DNA of 10,023 bases from RPQK01 sp041946865 (GTDB lineage Bacteria; Acidobacteriota; UBA6911; RPQK01), in the NCBI GenBank assembly GCA_041946865.1, contig JBHGBF010000208.1, positions 1-10,023 on the forward strand, written 5' to 3'. Shown here in pieces: positions 1-7,296 of this stretch. Within the stretch, counting starts at the first letter, position 1; every line of letters starts with the position of its first letter. The translations under genes and the position numbers were made by a program. Under the pieces are notes generated by a model, which saw nothing but the letters and a program-made list of their open reading frames with translations, did not search any database and was not told the origin of the DNA.

Positions 1-65
1 GTCTGGTGGAGCGGGCCAGGTCGCGTGGCAAAGCCGATTTTTGCAATTGGCTCATGTGTAAACGT

Positions 66-104
66 TTTTTACGCCTTCGGCGTAAAAAGTGCCCTGAAGG
101 GGCA
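66..104. repeat. Cluster of two adjacent inverted repeats
   Basis: The first is a perfect 10-bp inverted repeat with a 3-nt loop: TTTTTACGCC (66-75) against GGCGTAAAAA (79-88). The second is a 5-bp stem, TGCCC (90-94) against GGGCA (100-104). The first has its T-run before and its A-run after the GC stem on both strands, which is the reverse of an intrinsic terminator. Read on the minus strand, the second stem is followed by C and then five T, so it looks like a weak terminator, but no minus-strand gene lies upstream of it. A copy of a dispersed palindromic repeat is an alternative. Confidence 0.5.
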
Positions 105-380
105 GTGCAACATCGACGGCGGATTAGGTTTTTTCGATGCGGGTTGACCGTCTTTGGAGTTATAGTTAGGGCGCCAGGCCGGAACGGGCCGCATTAGATT
201 TCCCGCATTCCATTTTGAGATTGCCAAGGGCCTCCACCTGACGGCCTTTCCGCGCATGAGGGCTCGGATGGCTGCCGGGAACAATTGTGGAACGGGTCGG
301 GAGGCGCGCCCTCCAGCCTGTCTCGACACGCTCTCTGTGGGCGTGCGCGGCTCCTGTCTTTTTGCGACCATATCCTGGGG

Positions 381-386
381 TATAAT
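381..386 (+). promoter_or_regulatory. Putative -10 box of the redoxin/monooxygenase unit
   Basis: A perfect TATAAT lies 26 bases before the redoxin ATG, which would give a short leader of roughly 20 nt. No good -35 hexamer sits at 16-18 bp: the candidates in the T-rich stretch 358-364 are poor, and TTGCGA (362-367) is only 13 bp away. There is no extended -10 TG. The call rests on the consensus hexamer and its position. Confidence 0.4.
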
Positions 387-412
387 CCGGATAAGGCTTT
401 GATTCCTTTCCG

Positions 413-994
413 ATGAAGTCAGTCCTCTTCGGTCTTGTCGGCAGTGTCGTGTTTTCACTGGTCGCAGGCTTCGCGTCGAGCGAGCAGGTGGAGCTGCGAA
501 ATCCGGACGGTCAATTGGTCCGACCACCTGGCGACCGGGCTGCCAAGGCGACAGTTTTCGTATTCGTGCGGGCCGATTGCCCCATATCAAACCGCTATGC
601 GCCCGAGATCCGGCGCATTGCCGGGAAGTACCGGCCGCGAGGCGTCAATTTCTGGCTGGTTTACCCGGGCCGGAAGGTCTCGCCGGCGGATATCCGGGCC
701 CATCTGCGCGAGTATAGCTATACACTGCCTGCTTTGCGGGATCCCGAACAAAAGCTGGTCAAGCTGACGGGCGTGCAGGTGACTCCCGAGGTTGCAGTGT
801 TCGCCGGCGCCGGCGACCAGGCGAAGCTTGTTTACCACGGTCGCATAGACGATCGCGTGGCCGACTTCGGCAAGACGCGCCAAACGGCTTCCAGACACGA
901 TCTGGAGGAGGCGCTCGACTCCATTCTGAACGGGGAGAAGGTGGTGACAGCGGTTACGCCAGCCATAGGCTGCTTCATTGCGGACCTGGAGTGA
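413..994 (+). CDS. Exported redoxin-domain (thioredoxin-fold) protein
   Basis: This 193-residue protein opens with a signal peptide or membrane anchor (hydrophobic residues about 4-22, then ASSEQ), so it should act outside the cytoplasm. The thioredoxin-like core starts near residue 45. FVRADCPISN places a single cysteine, C56, at the active-site position followed by PIS, so this is not a CxxC thioredoxin. VTPEV (T124-P125) matches the cis-proline loop. A second cysteine, C187, sits in a C-terminal PAIGCFI segment and could be a resolving partner. Such redoxins are often found beside or fused to the cytochrome/monooxygenase/TPR proteins encoded by the next gene. The start is chosen for the signal peptide. 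No strong Shine-Dalgarno is visible. The gene ends inside a GTGA overlap with a possible GTG start downstream. The fold is well supported; substrate and partner are unknown. Confidence 0.85.
   Translation: MKSVLFGLVGSVVFSLVAGFASSEQVELRNPDGQLVRPPGDRAAKATVFVFVRADCPISNRYAPEIRRIAGKYRPRGVNFWLVYPGRKVSPADIRAHLREYSYTLPALRDPEQKLVKLTGVQVTPEVAVFAGAGDQAKLVYHGRIDDRVADFGKTRQTASRHDLEEALDSILNGEKVVTAVTPAIGCFIADLE
988..991 (+). promoter_or_regulatory. Shine-Dalgarno deciding the start at 1000
   Basis: GGAG lies within the last codons of the redoxin gene, 8 nt before the ATG at 1000. The in-frame GTG at 991 has no usable Shine-Dalgarno, so the ATG is preferred. Confidence 0.5.
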
Positions 995-999
995 GGCCA

Positions 1000-2823
1000 A
1001 TGGAGCGCGTCAGGCGGACTTTTCGATTTCTTCTGTCGATGTCGGCCCTGCTCCTGGCGCCCTCTGGCTGCCGGGATGCAGCCCCTCCGGCGCGGGCGGA
1101 TGCCATCCTCACTTTCCATCGGGATATCGCGCCCATTGTGTTCAAGAACTGCGCCTTGCCCTGCCATCATCCTGGCGGCGCCGGCCCGTTCAGCCTGGTC
1201 TCTTACGACGACGTCCGCAAGCGCGCCCGGCAGATCGCAGTTGTCACAGCAAAGCGTTACATGCCTCCCTGGCTGCCCGAACCGGAGGGACCGCGATTTG
1301 CGGGCGAGCGGCGATTGAGCCGGGACCAGATTGAACGGCTGCGCCTGTGGGCCGACCAGGGTGCGCCGGAAGGGGACCGATCGCAGGCGACGCCCAGGGC
1401 GATTCCGAACCAGGGATGGCAGCTCGGAAAGCCCGATCTGGTCCTCGGCTTGCCTGAATCCTACATCTTGCCGCCCGGCGGAACCGACGTCTTTCGCAAC
1501 TTTGTGTTTCCCGTCCCGATAACCGCCGCCCGTTACGTAAAAGCCATCGAGATTTTGCCGGGTAAGAAGACTGTCGTCCATCACGCCAATCTCCTGATCG
1601 ATCGCGAGCAGTCGTCCCGGCGGCTGGACGCCGCAGATCCGGAAGTCGGCTTTGCGGGGATGGACGTCGTAATCGAGTCGAGCCAGTTTGAGCCTGACAG
1701 TCACTTCCTTTTCTGGAAACCCGGCACGCCTGCGGCTTTCGAACCTCCGGGACTGACCTGGCGTCTGGCCCCGGGAACAGACCTGGTGCTCAACGCGCAC
1801 CTCCAGCCTTCGGGCAAAGCAGAGACTCTCCAGCCCGAGCTGGGGATTTATTTCTCCGACGAGCCGCCCCGTTTGTTCCCGATGCTGCTACAGCTGGAGC
1901 ATGATGGGGCGCTCGACATTCCGCCTGGCGAAAAGAACTTCGCCGTTACCGACGAGTACCAGCTGCCGGTGGATGTCGAAGTGCTCGGCGTCTATCCTCA
2001 CGCCCACTACCTGGGCAAAGTCGTCGAGGGCTGGGCCGACCTGCCCGGCGGCAGGCGTCAGCCGCTCATCCGGATCAATGACTGGGACCTGAACTGGCAG
2101 GCCGTCTATCGATACGAAAAGCGGGTTTTCCTCCCCAAAGGGTCCGTGATCCGAATGCGGTTCACTTACGACAACTCAGCCGACAATGTCCGCAATCCCA
2201 ACCGCCCTCCCAAGCGCGTCAAGGCTGGGAACCGCTCTTCGGATGAGATGGGACACTTGTGGGTCCAGGTTCTTCCCAGAGGTGGAGAGCGTGACCGGAT
2301 CGTGCTCCAGGAGGCCCTCATGCGAAGCAGGCTCCGAAAGTACCCGAACGAATTCAGCTCGCACTTCAACCTGGCATCCGTGCTGCAGACCCAGGATCGC
2401 ATTTCCGAAGCGATCGAACACTACCAGGCCGCGCTCTCGATCCGGCCGGAGGCGCTTGCATGGAACAGCCTGGGAACAGCCTGGCAGCAGCTGGCTCGAC
2501 TTAAGGACGCGGCCGCGTGTTACGAGAAGGCCCTCAGCCTGCGCCCCGATTACCCGGATGCCCATTACAATCTCGGAATCCTGCTCCTTCAGGCAGGCCG
2601 TGCGGCGGCGGCCGCCACTCACTTCAAGCAGGTTTTGCGTGCCCGGCCTTCGGACGCCGACGCTCACAACGACCTGGGCAGCGCGCTGTTTATGGAAGGG
2701 AAAATGAAAGAGGCGGCCGTCGAGTTCCGGGCGGCTTTGCGCCTGAATCCGGATCACGAGAACGCGCGGGATAACCTGGCTTTGATTGAAGGTCGCGACA
2801 GAACAGCGCGCCGAGAGCCGTGA
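1000..2823 (+). CDS. Cytochrome c-like / PHM-type copper monooxygenase / TPR fusion protein
   Basis: This 607-residue protein has an N-terminal signal (hydrophobic about 10-20) ending in APSGC, a poor lipobox with C24, so it is secreted or lipid-anchored. Residues 38-125 are a cytochrome c-like segment with C51-A-L-P-C55-H56, i.e. CxxxCH rather than CxxCH, followed by the PGGAGPFSL and MPPW signatures of this family. Residues about 145-430 match the type II copper-dependent monooxygenase fold (peptidylglycine or dopamine monooxygenase). All six expected ligands are present: H194-H195 and H267 for one copper, H334-x-H336 and M417 for the other. Residues about 452-590 contain four TPR repeats (NPD/RPD ends, N-LG/A-Y-A pattern). 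The product is probably an extracytoplasmic oxidoreductase working with the upstream redoxin; the substrate is unknown. An upstream GTG at 991 would add three residues. Confidence 0.85.
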   Translation: MERVRRTFRFLLSMSALLLAPSGCRDAAPPARADAILTFHRDIAPIVFKNCALPCHHPGGAGPFSLVSYDDVRKRARQIAVVTAKRYMPPWLPEPEGPRFAGERRLSRDQIERLRLWADQGAPEGDRSQATPRAIPNQGWQLGKPDLVLGLPESYILPPGGTDVFRNFVFPVPITAARYVKAIEILPGKKTVVHHANLLIDREQSSRRLDAADPEVGFAGMDVVIESSQFEPDSHFLFWKPGTPAAFEPPGLTWRLAPGTDLVLNAHLQPSGKAETLQPELGIYFSDEPPRLFPMLLQLEHDGALDIPPGEKNFAVTDEYQLPVDVEVLGVYPHAHYLGKVVEGWADLPGGRRQPLIRINDWDLNWQAVYRYEKRVFLPKGSVIRMRFTYDNSADNVRNPNRPPKRVKAGNRSSDEMGHLWVQVLPRGGERDRIVLQEALMRSRLRKYPNEFSSHFNLASVLQTQDRISEAIEHYQAALSIRPEALAWNSLGTAWQQLARLKDAAACYEKALSLRPDYPDAHYNLGILLLQAGRAAAAATHFKQVLRARPSDADAHNDLGSALFMEGKMKEAAVEFRAALRLNPDHENARDNLALIEGRDRTARREP

Positions 2824-4647
2824 TCACTCCACCAGCAACGCCAACTCCTGGATCCGGCGTTCCAACGCGGCTGATTTTTCCGGATCGGTCAGGTAAGGCC
2901 GGAATCGCTCGGGGAGAAAGCGCAGGTCCGTACACTCCCGAATCGCCACCAGTTCCTGCAGCTCCTTCTGGAGCGAGTAGTTCGGAGACACAAAGCGGCT
3001 GACGGCTTCGGAGATGATTTCCGGAGTTGGCGCCGGCAGGCCGCGTACCGCCGACAGTCGCATGGCCTGGATGACCAGGCTCTCGATATCCGCACCGGAG
3101 AGATAGCCCGACAGCGGAGGCACCGATTCCGCCGCCACTGCGATCTTGTTCTTGCGCGCCATGGCGAGGAACATCTGGCGCCGTTCCTCGTCGGTCTGAG
3201 GCGGAAATAAAGGAATGTGGACCTCGCAGCGGCCCTGCCGCTTCAAGTCCACCGTGAGCAGGTCGGGTCGGGCGGTCAAGAGCATCCAGATGATACGCCC
3301 CCTGTAATCGGTATTGCTCATCTGCGAGCTGACCATTGCAAAGAGCCTGCCGGACGTGCCGCTGTCTCCATCGGAAGTGCGTTTCCCCAACGCCGCATCG
3401 GCCTCGTCTACGACGACCATGACCGGCCCGAGCGCCCTGATGACCGACAATACCTTCTGCATGTTTCGCTCGGATGATCCCACCCATTTCTCACGGATAT
3501 CCTTGAAAACGACGGCCGGAATGCCGATGCTTCCGGCAAAACATGTTGCCGTAAAGGTCTTCCCGGTCCCTAGCATGCCGCAGAGCAGGTAACCCATGGG
3601 GACTGCCTCCAGGACGCCTTCGCGAATCAGCCGGGCATCTTCTTCCAGGCGTTCACGGACCGTTTCCTGAGCGATCACCATGCTCAAATCGAACTTCGGC
3701 TCGATGAACTCCAGCAGGCCGAAGCACTCTTTCTCGATCAGTTCCTTCTTGGCCTTCTTCAAGTAGGCGGCATCGATCCCCTTTCCCACTCTGAGGCTCC
3801 GGCGAACCATCTGGTTGACACCGATCAGTGTCAAGCCGTTCGAGACGGCTGCCAGGCGTCGCGCGTCAGCCGGCGCAGCCCCGGTGCCGGCCGCATGACC
3901 AGCGAAGAGCTTCTCGATGAAGTCGTTGCGCGCCTGCTGGTCGGGGAGCGGGACCTCGATCTTGGCGACAAAAGGATTTTCAACCAGCCGGCGATTCAGC
4001 TCGCTAAGGTTCTCGCAAAGGAGGCAAATGGTAATATCAGCCTGCCTGATGGCGGGATCGTTAGCCCAGTTGAGCAGCTTGATCAGGTTGGATCCGACCT
4101 CGCCGCTCAGCCATGCCGCTTCAACGCCGGGAGCGATAATCTCCGCGTAACGAATGATGATCGCGACACTCTTCGGCCTGGCTTCGTTGGCTTCGTTCTT
4201 TTCCAGGAGCTTGTGCAGGATGTAGCGGTCAAGCAGCTCAAGGACCTGGCGTGGGTCCTTGGGACGGTTTTTGGAAAAATCGGTGCCGTGAACAAGGTCG
4301 ATCGCCTGGAGGGAGCGATCGAAGTCCTGGCGCATGGCCCGCATCCGGTTGGGATCGTCCGACTGGAAAGAGACCCCGGAGCCGCGATCGTAGCGGATCA
4401 CGCTGTCGCGCCTTCCAAACAGCTGGAAGGCGAGATAATCCTCAAGTGACAGGAACGTCTCCGTCCGCCCCGAGGGACCGGGCACCGGGACGAGATCGTG
4501 GATGTTACCGTGCAGGACAAACAGGCTCGCGCCTCCGCTCAGGTAGATCTCAGATAGATCGCGCGCCCAGCCAGGCAGGCCTGATTGGGGCAGCGGGGCG
4601 TTGGCAGTCCCGCCGGCGGCCGTCTTATCGGGTAGCGTTTCGCTCAT
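2824..4647 (-). CDS. Tandem AAA+ ATPase (degenerate D1, active classical-AAA D2)
   Basis: This 607-residue ATPase ends the operon. Residues about 35-290 form a degenerate AAA domain: it has no P-loop, has SVAIIIRYAEII where Walker B belongs, and ICLLCENLSELNRRL in the sensor-1 region. The second domain is intact: Walker A GMLGTGKT (357-364), pore loop 1 REKWVGSSERN with W388, Walker B VMVVVDEA (409-416, D414/E415), and the second region of homology with arginine fingers in LKRQGR (R470, R473). The sensor-1 position, normally Asn in ATNRPD, reads LTARPD (A459). The inactive-D1/active-D2 layout recalls Ycf46-type proteins, and the pore loop resembles Vps4-like AAA proteins. Operon position suggests it remodels the PspA polymer or a membrane complex (inference). 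A GTG at 4659 is in frame, but GGTGGAG spaced 6 nt favours the ATG at 4647. Confidence 0.85.
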   Translation of the reverse strand: MSETLPDKTAAGGTANAPLPQSGLPGWARDLSEIYLSGGASLFVLHGNIHDLVPVPGPSGRTETFLSLEDYLAFQLFGRRDSVIRYDRGSGVSFQSDDPNRMRAMRQDFDRSLQAIDLVHGTDFSKNRPKDPRQVLELLDRYILHKLLEKNEANEARPKSVAIIIRYAEIIAPGVEAAWLSGEVGSNLIKLLNWANDPAIRQADITICLLCENLSELNRRLVENPFVAKIEVPLPDQQARNDFIEKLFAGHAAGTGAAPADARRLAAVSNGLTLIGVNQMVRRSLRVGKGIDAAYLKKAKKELIEKECFGLLEFIEPKFDLSMVIAQETVRERLEEDARLIREGVLEAVPMGYLLCGMLGTGKTFTATCFAGSIGIPAVVFKDIREKWVGSSERNMQKVLSVIRALGPVMVVVDEADAALGKRTSDGDSGTSGRLFAMVSSQMSNTDYRGRIIWMLLTARPDLLTVDLKRQGRCEVHIPLFPPQTDEERRQMFLAMARKNKIAVAAESVPPLSGYLSGADIESLVIQAMRLSAVRGLPAPTPEIISEAVSRFVSPNYSLQKELQELVAIRECTDLRFLPERFRPYLTDPEKSAALERRIQELALLVE

Positions 4648-4653
4648 AGGTGT

Positions 4654-4660
4654 CTCCACC
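4654..4660 (-). promoter_or_regulatory. Shine-Dalgarno of the AAA+ gene, deciding the ATG start
   Basis: On the minus strand GGTGGAG is followed by 6 nt and ATG. The in-frame GTG at 4657-4659 lies inside this motif and so cannot use it. Confidence 0.6.
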
Positions 4661-4729
4661 AGTCGCAGTTACAACACCCTCACGACGAAGCGACTCGCGT
4701 CACACAGCTGCGCCTGGCTCTGTAAGTAA

Positions 4730-5569
4730 TTACCGCTCCGCCTCGGCCCGGCCCAACAGTTCGGGCGCCGGCCCCTGCGAGGCGGCGTCCATTGAAGGAA
4801 GATCCAGGGAGCCGAGCATCTGCTCAACCGAGGTCAGGCCGGCCGTGGCTGAATTCACTTCCGCCTCGATAAACGCGGGGTCCTGTCGGGTCAGCGCCTG
4901 TTCCTGAATAAGCATGATCGAATTCTCGACGCGAATCAGCCGGGCCTCGAGGGTCTTCAAATTCGTTTCCGCCCGCTCCAGGTTTTCCAGCCGTTTCTTC
5001 AGGACATCCACGTTCTCCTGATACGCGGTCCGCATCTGCTCGGAGAGCTTCTCGGCCTGCAAGGCCGCCTCGGTCTTGCGCAGCATGTTCTGGATGTCGG
5101 CTCGGGGCATGCTCTGGCAGAAGGACTCGAGAGCCTGCTCGTAGGCAAGGGTCCGCAGGAAGACCCAAAGCAGCTGATTGACGCTCTGCAGCTGCTGGCT
5201 CTCGAGCAGATTGCCCACTTCGTCGCGTTTCCCGGCCGGCTTCATCGACTCCTGCAGGTTGATGCAGCGCGTCCGTACCGCCTCAAAGCGCAGCTTTCGG
5301 CGCTCGCTCAGTCCCTCAATGAGCTGACTGGCCACGTCGAGGGTGTCGGACTGATCGCGCCGCCGCATACGGGCGCGCACAACCGCCTGGTAACGCGCGT
5401 TGTTCGCCATTGTCAGGAGGTACAAGATCTCAGCTGCCGCGGCCAGAGGCCAGACGACAAGCGGCATCAAGGAGATGGCGCCGGCCAGCAGGGCGCCAAT
5501 AAGAAGAATCAGATTGTACGGTTCCTTGAACGCTTCCTTGGCGTAATCCAGGATCCCCAACCGTGGCAT
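4730..5569 (-). CDS. Membrane-hairpin coiled-coil protein of unknown family
   Basis: I do not recognise a family for this 279-residue protein. Residues about 19-36 and 38-54 are two closely spaced hydrophobic segments, consistent with a membrane hairpin. An arginine-rich stretch follows (VRARMRRRD, 64-72), which by the positive-inside rule puts the long C-terminal part in the cytoplasm. Residues about 160-225 are heptad-like and rich in Glu, Leu and Lys, a likely coiled coil. The last 25 residues (GPAPE, LLGRAEAER) are low in complexity. It lies 23 nt after the ABC ATPase stop with no clear Shine-Dalgarno, so translational coupling is likely. It is followed by an 82-nt gap and the AAA+ gene. 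A role as membrane adaptor between the PspA-like protein, the transporter and the AAA+ ATPase is an inference from context. Confidence 0.75.
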   Translation of the reverse strand: MPRLGILDYAKEAFKEPYNLILLIGALLAGAISLMPLVVWPLAAAAEILYLLTMANNARYQAVVRARMRRRDQSDTLDVASQLIEGLSERRKLRFEAVRTRCINLQESMKPAGKRDEVGNLLESQQLQSVNQLLWVFLRTLAYEQALESFCQSMPRADIQNMLRKTEAALQAEKLSEQMRTAYQENVDVLKKRLENLERAETNLKTLEARLIRVENSIMLIQEQALTRQDPAFIEAEVNSATAGLTSVEQMLGSLDLPSMDAASQGPAPELLGRAEAER

Positions 5570-5592
5570 AGCTGTTTCTCAGAAAGGCGCCG

Positions 5593-6486
5593 TCAGCTGC
5601 CTTTCGGACTATGAATCTTCGATTTAAGCAACGCCACCACTTCGCGAAAGTCAGCGCGTGATTCCACTTCCAGAGGCGATTCCTCCGGCCTGGGCAGCTT
5701 GATCTCTTCGACCAGCCGTCCCGGCGGCCCTTGCATCAAATACACGCGATCACCCAGGTAGGCCGCTTCTGTAATACTATGCGTCACGAAAAAAACGGTC
5801 GACTGCATTTCCTTCCAGAGCTGGATCAGGAGCTCCTGCATCGAATAGCGGGTCTCCGGATCGAGTGCGCCAAAAGGCTCGTCCATAAGGACAATCGAGG
5901 GCCGCACCGCCAGAGTGCGGGCAATGGCGACCCGCTGTTTCATGCCTCCCGACAGCTCGTGAGGATACTTGTTCTCGTGTCCCTGCAACCCGACTTTTGC
6001 GATCCACGACAGGGCGATATCCCGCCGTTCGGCCCTCGGCTTGCCCTGGATCTCGAGTCCCAGCTCGACGTTTTTCAGCACGGTGCGGTTCGGATACGAG
6101 GTGTAATCCTGAAACACCATAGCGCGATCCGCACCTGGACCGACAACGGGTTTCCCCCCGACCAGCACTTCTCCTGTGGAAGGCGGAAAATGGGGCTCCA
6201 GTCCGGCAATCAAACGCAACAGTGTCGACTTTCCGCAGCCACTCGGGCCGAGCAGGCAGACAAATTCGCCGCAGTCCGGCAGGTTCTCGACTACGAAGGT
6301 CACGCTCTCGAGTGCCAGGAACCGGTCTTTTCCCCGGCGAAACTCCTTGGAAACATTCTTGAACTGGACTACCGGAGGGACCGGGCCTTCGGCTCCGGTC
6401 GGGACTTGCTCCGACTTTGCTTCCCAGCTCTTGCGAGTCCCTTCAGTGGGACAAGACGCCGGCTTGTCCGTCGTGGCATCGCTCAC
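5593..6486 (-). CDS. ABC transporter ATPase, NitT/TauT type
   Basis: This nucleotide-binding subunit has the full motif set: Walker A GPSGCGKST (80-88), Q-loop Q126 in VFQDYTSYP, signature LSGGMKQR (178-185), Walker B IVLMDEP (198-204, catalytic E203) and H-loop H236. The order and the YTSYP segment match ATPases of nitrate/sulfonate/taurine-type importers. The tryptophan usual after that proline (PW-x-TV) is Asn here (PNRTV). About 38 residues of Pro/Glu/Lys-rich sequence precede the first strand, a tail most homologues lack. The start is a choice between two GTG codons: at 6495 it would overlap the permease stop by 4 nt but has no Shine-Dalgarno spacing. At 6486 it has GAGGAG 8 nt upstream, so 6486 is preferred. 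It energises the permease encoded just upstream. Confidence 0.9.
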   Translation of the reverse strand: MSDATTDKPASCPTEGTRKSWEAKSEQVPTGAEGPVPPVVQFKNVSKEFRRGKDRFLALESVTFVVENLPDCGEFVCLLGPSGCGKSTLLRLIAGLEPHFPPSTGEVLVGGKPVVGPGADRAMVFQDYTSYPNRTVLKNVELGLEIQGKPRAERRDIALSWIAKVGLQGHENKYPHELSGGMKQRVAIARTLAVRPSIVLMDEPFGALDPETRYSMQELLIQLWKEMQSTVFFVTHSITEAAYLGDRVYLMQGPPGRLVEEIKLPRPEESPLEVESRADFREVVALLKSKIHSPKGS

Positions 6487-6491
6487 AGTCG

Positions 6492-7289
6492 TCACTCCTC
6501 GGCAAACATGTAAGGAAACAGTTTCTTCTGCAGCCAGAAAAGAAACCGATCAATGGCAAAGGCGATAATCGTGATCACAAAGAGAACCAGGTAGATGTGC
6601 TCGCGCGGCCCCCGCCTTTGCGCAATCTGGATGATGTAGCCCAACCCGAATTTCGCGTCGATCAACTCCGCCAGGACGATGTATCCGAAGGCCAGACCGA
6701 AGAGCAGCCTGAGCGAGTTGAAGATCGCCGGTAAGGCCAGGGGGATGAGCACCTTCCACACCACGTGGTGAGGCTTGGCGCCCAGGGTCCAGGCAGTCTG
6801 GACATATCGCTCTTCGACCTCCAGAACCGCCGCCGTGGTGTCAAAGATCACAAAGCCCACACAAGCAATGAAAATGAAGAAGACCTTCTGGGACTCGCCC
6901 AGCCCAAACCAGACCAGAGTCAGCGGTATGAGGGCCGCGATCGGGATGTTGCGAAGGAAGATCGTGATCGGACGCAGCCAGGCTTCCACCGAGCGAAAGC
7001 AACCGGCCAGGATACCAAGCGGGATGCCTATCACCGCCGCCAAACCGAAACCCAGCAGGATGCGGGACATGCTCCAGCCGATACTTCGCGTCAAGGCCGC
7101 GTCAAACCAAAGGCTCTTGATCTGAGCCAGAACCTCGCCGGGGCTCGGCAAGGTCAGCGGAGACAGGAATCGCTCCTCCGGACTCCCCGCGGTCACGGCA
7201 AACCAGAGGAGCAGGACGGCGGCAACCGATCCTACCTGCAGGCCGATCGCCAGCGGCCTGGAAAGGCCCTTTCGCAAAGCGGTCTTCAT
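6492..7289 (-). CDS. ABC transporter permease, NitT/TauT (SsuC/TauC-like) type
   Basis: This 265-residue inner-membrane protein has about six hydrophobic segments (roughly 15-34, 75-97, 105-128, 135-157, 186-208, 233-253). The cytoplasmic EAA-type coupling loop is clear at about 164-189: QTAWTLGAKPHHVVWKVLIP (Leu-Gly-Ala in the core, then Pro). The LRNIPIAALIPLTLVWFG segment is typical of sulfonate/taurine/nitrate permeases. There is one permease gene, so the channel is presumably a homodimer. A TTG at 7295 could add two residues, but the ATG at 7289 is preferred. Neither has a conventionally spaced Shine-Dalgarno; an 18-bp palindrome separates AAGGGG from the start codon. The transported substrate cannot be read from the sequence. 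Confidence 0.9.
   Translation of the reverse strand: MKTALRKGLSRPLAIGLQVGSVAAVLLLWFAVTAGSPEERFLSPLTLPSPGEVLAQIKSLWFDAALTRSIGWSMSRILLGFGLAAVIGIPLGILAGCFRSVEAWLRPITIFLRNIPIAALIPLTLVWFGLGESQKVFFIFIACVGFVIFDTTAAVLEVEERYVQTAWTLGAKPHHVVWKVLIPLALPAIFNSLRLLFGLAFGYIVLAELIDAKFGLGYIIQIAQRRGPREHIYLVLFVITIIAFAIDRFLFWLQKKLFPYMFAEE
6495..6500 (-). promoter_or_regulatory. Shine-Dalgarno of the ABC ATPase gene
   Basis: On the minus strand GAGGAG encodes the last two Glu codons of the permease and sits 8 nt before GTG at 6486. It directly abuts the alternative GTG at 6495. The arrangement implies coupled translation of permease and ATPase. Confidence 0.5.
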
Positions 7290-7296
7290 AGTCAAT

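Larger units (their letters stand above)
1..412. other. Intergenic region without a convincing gene
   Basis: This left-hand stretch precedes the first gene. It contains a cluster of short inverted repeats (66-104), a GC-rich hairpin at 300-314 (GGAGG/CCTCC arms, 5-nt loop) and a TATAAT box near the right end. Short open frames exist on both strands, but they lack a Shine-Dalgarno sequence, have arginine-rich low-information translations, and run through the inverted repeats. I see no tRNA, rRNA or partial upstream gene. Confidence 0.6.

Noticed and set aside
66..88. Intrinsic terminator
   Set aside because: T residues precede and A residues follow the stem on both strands, the opposite of a terminator's U-tract arrangement.
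144..166. TTGACC...TATAGT promoter
   Set aside because: The spacing between the hexamers is 11 bp, far from the 16-18 bp needed, and no gene starts at a suitable distance.
6..197. 63-codon plus-strand open frame near the left edge
   Set aside because: It has no Shine-Dalgarno, an arginine-rich translation without recognisable domain, and runs straight through the inverted repeats.
69..590. 173-codon minus-strand open frame
   Set aside because: It overlaps the redoxin gene's signal peptide and active-site region in antisense, has low-information sequence, and is best explained as a shadow in GC-rich DNA.
832..1800. 322-codon minus-strand open frame
   Set aside because: It is antisense to the redoxin and monooxygenase genes, whose domains are clear on the plus strand; the antisense translation shows no domain.
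3895..4449. 184-codon plus-strand open frame
   Set aside because: It is antisense to the degenerate first domain of the AAA+ gene, which is the convincing coding strand.
5570..5600. AGCTG/CAGCT stem before the coiled-coil gene as a matched partner of the palindrome at 7297-7314
   Set aside because: The shared GGCAGCTG is short, part of it is coding, the stem has an 8-nt bulge, and it does not place any Shine-Dalgarno at a useful distance.
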